Source: Myxococcales bacterium
Lineage (GTDB): Bacteria; Myxococcota; Myxococcia; Myxococcales; Myxococcaceae
Direction of reading: 5' to 3'
Assembly: GCA_016191815.1 (NCBI GenBank)
Contig: JACPVI010000056.1
Span: forward strand, 1-44,929
DNA length: 44,929 bases
Under the pieces are notes generated by a model. It was not told where the DNA came from, made no database searches, and saw only the letters and a list, made by a program, of their open reading frames with translations. Position 1 is the stretch's first letter. Each line of letters begins with the position of its first letter. Of this stretch, positions 40,777 to 44,929 are shown one piece after another. Position numbers and translations under genes: made by a program.

Positions 40777-43218
40777 ATGCGACTCTTCCGTTGGCAGCTG
40801 CTCCTCGCTGTGGGCCTGCCGCTCCTGGGGTGTCCTCCTCCTCCGGCCATTCCGGATTCCGGCCAGGAAGAGGAGGACGGAGGAGCCCCCGATGGCGGCG
40901 AGGCCGATGGAGGAGAGGAAAAACCGCTGGTGCTCCCGGGAGAGCCTGCTCCTTTCCCCAAGCTCGGCTGGATGGTCGGGGTGTCGAGCGATCCGTACCG
41001 GGATCCGGCGCTGCGGCCGATTGAAGAGGGCACCTTCCAGTATCCCGCTTCCGGCATGGACAGCCTCGGAGTCTACTGGCGCGACGTCACTCCCACCGAC
41101 GCCGGCTCGCTCGGGACCTGGTCCAGCTCGCAGATCGTCTGGGCGGTCACCTACTTCGAGCTGCGCTCCCCTCGGAAGTTCGTCATGCAGGCCGACCGCG
41201 CGCTGGACGTCTTCGTGAATGGGGTCCGCCAGCCCGCCGACGCGTACGGCTCCGGGCAGATGCGCATTCCCTTGCTGGCCTTCCAGGGCGCAAACCTGGT
41301 GGCGGTGCGAGGCCTGGGCGGACGGGAGCTTCGGATTCGGCTCTGGGAGGTCACCGACGAGGTGTTCCTGAACCAGGGCGACAGGACCGCGCCCGATTTC
41401 GTGGTGGGAGAGGCTTCGCCCACCTACCTGGGCATCGCCCTCTTGAATCTGACCAGCGCGCCGCTATTCGACGCCGTCGCCCGGGTGGTGGAGAGCGACC
41501 TCTTCGAGGCGAGCTCCCAAAGCTACCCCGCCCTTCCGCCCAGCGCGGTCGTCCAGCTCGGCTTCAAGCTCCAGCCCAAGACAGGCTTCCCCGATGCGGG
41601 GTACCCGGTGCCTTTGCAACTACAAGTAGAGTCGCCCTCGCTCGCGGCGAGCTACCAGTGGAATCTGGAGCTGTCCACCGTGGCGGCGGACGCGGTGCGG
41701 ACCCGCACCTTCCTCTCCCCGGACGACTCGTCGGTCCAGAAGTACGGGGTGCTGCCTCCCTCGAGCTTCGACCCCTCGCGCGACTACGCGCTGGTGCTGT
41801 CGCTCCACGGAGCGGGCGTGGACGGGCCCAGCCTGGCGAGCGCCTTCTCCAAGAAGGACTGGACCTACGTCGTCACTCCGACCAACCGCCGGCCGTTCGG
41901 GTTCGACTGGGAGGAGTGGGGCCGGATGAACGCCCTCTTTTCGCTGGACGACGCGATGCGGGCCTTCCGGGTGGATCCGACCCGCGTCTACCTCACCGGG
42001 CACTCCATGGGAGGCCACGGCACCTGGCACGTGGGGCTCACCGCTCCGGGCCGCTTCGCGGTGCTGGGGCCGAGCGCGGGGTGGAGCTCGGTGTACAGCT
42101 ACGTGGGAGAGCAGAGGCCCGCCGGCCCGTTCGCCTGGGCGCTCGCTCATCGCGACACGCTGAGCTACATCCAGAATCTGTCGCGGCGGGCCGCCTACAT
42201 CATCCACGGCTCGGCGGACGACAACGTCCCGGTGCGGGAAGGGCGCGACATGTACGCCGCCGCGCTGGCGGTGGTCGGCGACGCCGGGGTGGCCTACCAC
42301 GAAGAGCCCGGCGCCGGACACTGGTGGGACGGCCCTGCTTCTCCCGGAACCGACTGCGTCGATTGGCCGCCGCTGTTCGACTTCATGAAGGCGCGGACGT
42401 TGGACCCGCTGGAGCTGGACTTCACCTTCATCAGCCCCTCGCCCGCGTATAGCGCCAAGCACTCCTTCCTCACGCTCCACTCTTCAGAGCGGCCCGACGC
42501 CGACCTCACCGTGACGTCCTCGCGGAGCGGCTCGATCGTGACGCTTTCCACCACCAATGTGCGAAGCCTGGAGATGGACGGGCAGGCCCTGCTCGGCCGG
42601 GGCGTCACCAGCGCGGCGGTGAACGGCCAGAGCTACTCGCTGCAGGCCGGGCCGCTGTTCATCGGGCCAAAGGGCGGCAAGGGGCGCGACTTGCACGGCC
42701 CCTTCAACCAGGTGTTCCACCGGCCCTTCTGCTACGTGTACCCGGACGAGGCGGTGGCCTATGCCCGCTTTGCCTCCTACCTGTCCTCGCACTGGGCCAT
42801 CTACGGCAACGGCCTCTCCTGCGCCCTGCCGAAGTCGAAGCTGACCTCCCAGCTGCGCGCCAGCCACAACCTCATCTACCTCGGAGTGCCCTCCGCCGAG
42901 CTGGGGCGGACCGATTTGCCCTTCCAGTGGGATGGCCAGGGGATTCGCATGCCGAGCGCCTCTGCGGACGGAGGCGTGGCGCCGGATGCCGGCAGCTACG
43001 ACGACGCGGCGCTGGCGTTCGTCTTCCCCGAGGGCGGCCGGCTGGCCGGCTTCTTCACCGCCACATCCGGCCGCGAGCGCTACCTCTATCGAGCGGTGCC
43101 CTTCTCGTCCTGGGCCGGAAAGCCGGACTACCTCGTCTGGAGAATCGGCTCCGCGCAGGCGGCCGGATTCTTCGACGCGGAGTGGAAGTACGACCCCGGC
43201 CTGGGAGTGCGCCAGTAG
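40777..43218 (+). CDS. Esterase/prolyl-oligopeptidase-type lipoprotein
   Basis: An 813-residue lipoprotein. The ATG at 40777 follows GGAGG with 4-5 bases spacing; a TTG at 40741 would put the signal peptide out of place. Lipobox LPLLGC has its cysteine at about residue 19, followed by a low-complexity acidic spacer (PDSGQEEEDGGAPDGGEADG). An alpha/beta-hydrolase domain begins at about 300; the nucleophile is the serine of GHSMGGHGTWHVG near residue 409, the acid is in IHGSADDNVP near 480, and the histidine in PGAGHWWDGP near 514. The remaining N- and C-terminal thirds are beta-rich and unfamiliar. It is probably a surface esterase or peptidase. A hairpin follows the stop. Confidence 0.83.
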   Translation: MRLFRWQLLLAVGLPLLGCPPPPAIPDSGQEEEDGGAPDGGEADGGEEKPLVLPGEPAPFPKLGWMVGVSSDPYRDPALRPIEEGTFQYPASGMDSLGVYWRDVTPTDAGSLGTWSSSQIVWAVTYFELRSPRKFVMQADRALDVFVNGVRQPADAYGSGQMRIPLLAFQGANLVAVRGLGGRELRIRLWEVTDEVFLNQGDRTAPDFVVGEASPTYLGIALLNLTSAPLFDAVARVVESDLFEASSQSYPALPPSAVVQLGFKLQPKTGFPDAGYPVPLQLQVESPSLAASYQWNLELSTVAADAVRTRTFLSPDDSSVQKYGVLPPSSFDPSRDYALVLSLHGAGVDGPSLASAFSKKDWTYVVTPTNRRPFGFDWEEWGRMNALFSLDDAMRAFRVDPTRVYLTGHSMGGHGTWHVGLTAPGRFAVLGPSAGWSSVYSYVGEQRPAGPFAWALAHRDTLSYIQNLSRRAAYIIHGSADDNVPVREGRDMYAAALAVVGDAGVAYHEEPGAGHWWDGPASPGTDCVDWPPLFDFMKARTLDPLELDFTFISPSPAYSAKHSFLTLHSSERPDADLTVTSSRSGSIVTLSTTNVRSLEMDGQALLGRGVTSAAVNGQSYSLQAGPLFIGPKGGKGRDLHGPFNQVFHRPFCYVYPDEAVAYARFASYLSSHWAIYGNGLSCALPKSKLTSQLRASHNLIYLGVPSAELGRTDLPFQWDGQGIRMPSASADGGVAPDAGSYDDAALAFVFPEGGRLAGFFTATSGRERYLYRAVPFSSWAGKPDYLVWRIGSAQAAGFFDAEWKYDPGLGVRQ

Positions 43219-43219
43219 G

Positions 43220-43257
43220 GCTTTCGCTGGCGGGCGGCGCAGCCCGCAGGCGAGAGC
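43220..43257 (+). terminator. Strong hairpin after the esterase gene
   Basis: A 16-position stem (43220-43235 with 43242-43257) with two G-T pairs and one mismatch closes a 6-nt loop directly after the stop. No T-tract follows, so it may end transcription weakly or bidirectionally between the convergent genes. Confidence 0.5.
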
Positions 43258-43267
43258 TTCGGGCGAC

Positions 43268-43546
43268 TCACCAGAGCAAGAGCGCCACAGCGCACGTGGC
43301 GCCGACGGCGAGCAACAGGGCCCCAAAGATGCGTGCCCGCCGCAAGGCGCGGGCCTGTCGCTCGCGCAGCTCAGCTCGCTCGTGCACCGCAAGAGCGCCA
43401 GCCACCAGTGCGGCCGGCCGGAAGAAATAGGCGATCCCCCAGAACAACGGTGCCATGTCGCCGGGGCGGAGCCCTCCGCTCTCGCTGGACGGCTGCGGCG
43501 AGCTGGCGGGCGGTGAGCGCCGAGCGTGCCATCGCCCGAGGAACAT
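43268..43546 (-). CDS. Small two-span membrane protein
   Basis: About 92 residues from the ATG at 43546, with a proline/serine-rich N terminus (RRSPPASSPQPSSESGG) and two hydrophobic segments: MAPLFWGIAYFFRPAALVAG and the C-terminal IFGALLLAVGATCAVALLLW. The frame is also open to a TTG at 43633, only 4 bp after the stop of the preceding gene, so the start may be earlier. I do not recognise a family; the layout resembles DUF4190-like small membrane proteins. Its stop is close to the end of the convergent esterase gene. Confidence 0.45.
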   Translation of the reverse strand: MFLGRWHARRSPPASSPQPSSESGGLRPGDMAPLFWGIAYFFRPAALVAGALAVHERAELRERQARALRRARIFGALLLAVGATCAVALLLW

Positions 43547-43637
43547 CGCCCATCGGAATCGTAGGGCCTCCGTGAACCGACCCACTTCTTCGTGACCCGC
43601 GAACAGGCCGGCCTGCGCAGAGTTCCTTCCCAACCGG

Positions 43638-44564
43638 TTACTGCTTCGCGCGGGCCGACCTCGCCACCACTTGGTCGCCGAAGCGCTCGGCGTTCGTGAG
43701 CCATGCCGCCGCGTTCTTCACATAACGGCCGGTGCCGGCGGTGTCCCACTGGAGGTAGAGGCGGGTGTAGCCGCCGTCGACGATGGCCCGCTTGCCGGCC
43801 TGGTCGTAGTAGGCGGCGACCACCTTGCCGTCCGAGCCGTAGATGAGCGGCTTGAGCGGGCCGAGGCCTGGCAGCGTGGCGATGGTGTGGCCCTCGTAGA
43901 GCCGCTCGATGCCGGTGGTAAGCAGATGGTCCTGAATCACGCCGGGCTCGGAGGCCTTCCTGTGAATGCCGACCACCTGCTCGCCGGGCGAGCCGAGGTC
44001 CTGAAGCTCGACGCCGAAGAGCGCGCGAGCCACCAGGTTCGCGTCCTGTGAGTAGGGAGCGTTGTCACCCCACAGGTAGACGCCGCGCCCGCTGTCGAAG
44101 AACCGCTTGATCACTGCTGCGTGCTCGGCGGTGAGCTGCCGGTTGAAACCGCCGATGATCCACAATTGGCAGGCCTTCCTCAGCTTCTCTTCCAGTTCGC
44201 TCGGATCGGGCGGATGGTTCAACCACCGGTAGACGGAGAAGCCCTTTTGCGCCAGTGCCTGCTTGGGCCGGGCGAAGTCGAAGGCGATGCCGAGGTCGGT
44301 GCCGGTGTAGAGCTGGATGACGGCGATGGTCTGCCCATCGAAGGCGCCGTCCACCGCGAGGTCATGCCGAGATCCGGCGGCGTTGCCGAACGGGTCGCGG
44401 GCCACCTCGCGCTCGATCCACTTCTTCTCCACCCGGCCACCTTTGTCGCGGAGCTCCTTGAGTGAGCGGACGGGAGCCGGGGCGTTGTGGCCCGCCAGCT
44501 CGGTGTACTGGGCAAAGGCGGGCAAGGACAGCAGCACCGACGCGACAAGGCCAAGAGATCGCAT
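43638..44564 (-). CDS. Secreted protein, possibly glutamine-amidotransferase-like fold
   Basis: A 308-residue protein with a signal peptide (RSLGLVASVLLSLPAFAQ) from the ATG at 44564; upstream extension to 44627 is not needed. The central part LWIIGGFNRQLTAEHAAVIK followed by RFFDSGRGVYLWGDNAPYSQ resembles ThuA/DUF4350-like, class I glutamine-amidotransferase-type folds, in which a flat sheet carries a GRGVYLWGDN turn. No catalytic cysteine in the expected elbow is evident, so binding rather than catalysis is likely. The C terminus is KRAIVDGGYTRLYLQWDTAG. Probably periplasmic. The family assignment is tentative. Confidence 0.6.
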   Translation of the reverse strand: MRSLGLVASVLLSLPAFAQYTELAGHNAPAPVRSLKELRDKGGRVEKKWIEREVARDPFGNAAGSRHDLAVDGAFDGQTIAVIQLYTGTDLGIAFDFARPKQALAQKGFSVYRWLNHPPDPSELEEKLRKACQLWIIGGFNRQLTAEHAAVIKRFFDSGRGVYLWGDNAPYSQDANLVARALFGVELQDLGSPGEQVVGIHRKASEPGVIQDHLLTTGIERLYEGHTIATLPGLGPLKPLIYGSDGKVVAAYYDQAGKRAIVDGGYTRLYLQWDTAGTGRYVKNAAAWLTNAERFGDQVVARSARAKQ

Positions 44565-44929
44565 CTGCGCCTGAACGGGCGAGGGGAACGGAAGATCCAT
44601 TGCGAAGCCGGCGATGGGGGGGCCCACGGCGAGTGCCTGCGCGTCGCGCCAGGTGCGCTCCAGTTCTTTCTGCCGCAGCTCACGCTACTCCTCCACGGGC
44701 GCCGCAGGCGATGAGGCAACTTCCCCGCCAGGATGTTGCCGGATCGCATATCGATGATGGCGCTGACGGGGTCGACCCCTGGAGCTCCGGCTAGCTAGAG
44801 CTTGCCCGGAAATTGGGCGACGGGTTCGCATAACGCCGCCTGGGTCGCGAAGCCTACTCCTGGGCCGGGGCGAGGCCGCGCATCCGCGTTGCCGCGAAGG
44901 TTCGCGACTGCGCTCGCGCTACCCGACCA
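44565..44929. other. 365-bp end region with gene debris
   Basis: No complete gene is visible. The minus strand has a short coding-like stretch near 44690-44790 (DPVSAIIDMRSGNILAGKLP) with no recognised family. It contains the right copy of the 25-bp inverted repeat. Confidence 0.4.
44796..44820. repeat. Right copy of 25-bp inverted repeat (window ends)
   Basis: Exact reverse complement of 111-135. On the plus strand it encodes LELARKLGD in a short frame, echoing YVELARKLGE of the left GAF fragment. Confidence 0.7.

Overview
The window is GC-rich DNA from what is most likely a member of the Myxococcota. Supporting signs are very high third-position GC (long antisense open frames are everywhere), a huge cysteine-rich repeat lipoprotein, many secreted or lipoprotein hydrolases, an FHA-cyclase, an HD-GYP protein, GTG/TTG starts, and a tyrosine integrase whose gene runs through its own attachment core as in Myxococcus phages. 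Assignment below phylum level is not justified from sequence alone.

Layout. (1) 1-1113 is host flank: a decayed GAF-domain fragment, an intact THEP1-like NTPase, a DUF72 gene cut after about 44 codons, and the stranded intrinsic terminator of tRNA-Pro. (2) 1114-11929 is a 10.8-kb integrative element in tRNA-Pro(CGG), bounded by a perfect 43-bp direct repeat. It carries a small HTH protein, a replication-relaxation-like protein, a three-gene operon (TIGR04255-type protein, HTH protein, protein with a QSCDI motif), remnants of toxin-antitoxin loci (XRE, DUF433, DUF5615), a two-gene operon (zinc-ribbon/HEPN-like protein plus SEC-C/nuclease-like protein), an Mrr-type restriction endonuclease, an excisionase-like HTH protein and the integrase. 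It looks like a compact cargo element with a defence flavour. (3) 11930-14796 returns to host genes: the 5' half and promoter of tRNA-Pro, an orphan receiver protein, rpe, and a GAF/HD-GYP protein. (4) 14814-30390 is dominated by cell-surface genes on the minus strand: a 1432-residue cysteine-rich repeat lipoprotein, a SprT-like protein, a YkgJ-like cysteine-cluster protein, and an operon of one predicted outer-membrane protein followed by two giant paralogous zinc-metalloprotease lipoproteins, closed by a clear terminator. (5) 30694-44929 is mixed housekeeping and secreted functions: NFACT/RqcH-like protein, FHA-cyclase, peptide deformylase, a repeat-bearing protein of unknown function, a GMC oxidoreductase with a small partner, a broken AbrB-PIN toxin-antitoxin locus beside a DNA-ligase fragment, a phospholipase-D protein, an NmrA-like protein, an esterase-like lipoprotein, and two secreted or membrane proteins of unknown function.

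How it works together. The element uses the tRNA 3' half as its core, restores it, and supplies a new terminator hairpin for the tRNA, while the original terminator is left 10.8 kb away at the other end. The integrase frame crosses the core. In the chromosome it ends in host DNA, but in the excised circle the same frame would run without a stop into the small HTH gene at the left end, predicting an integrase-HTH fusion that exists only in the circular form. The most promising undescribed functions are the HEPN/SEC-C pair and the TIGR04255 triad. Both are translationally coupled operons in the accessory cargo. Their defence role is inference and untested.
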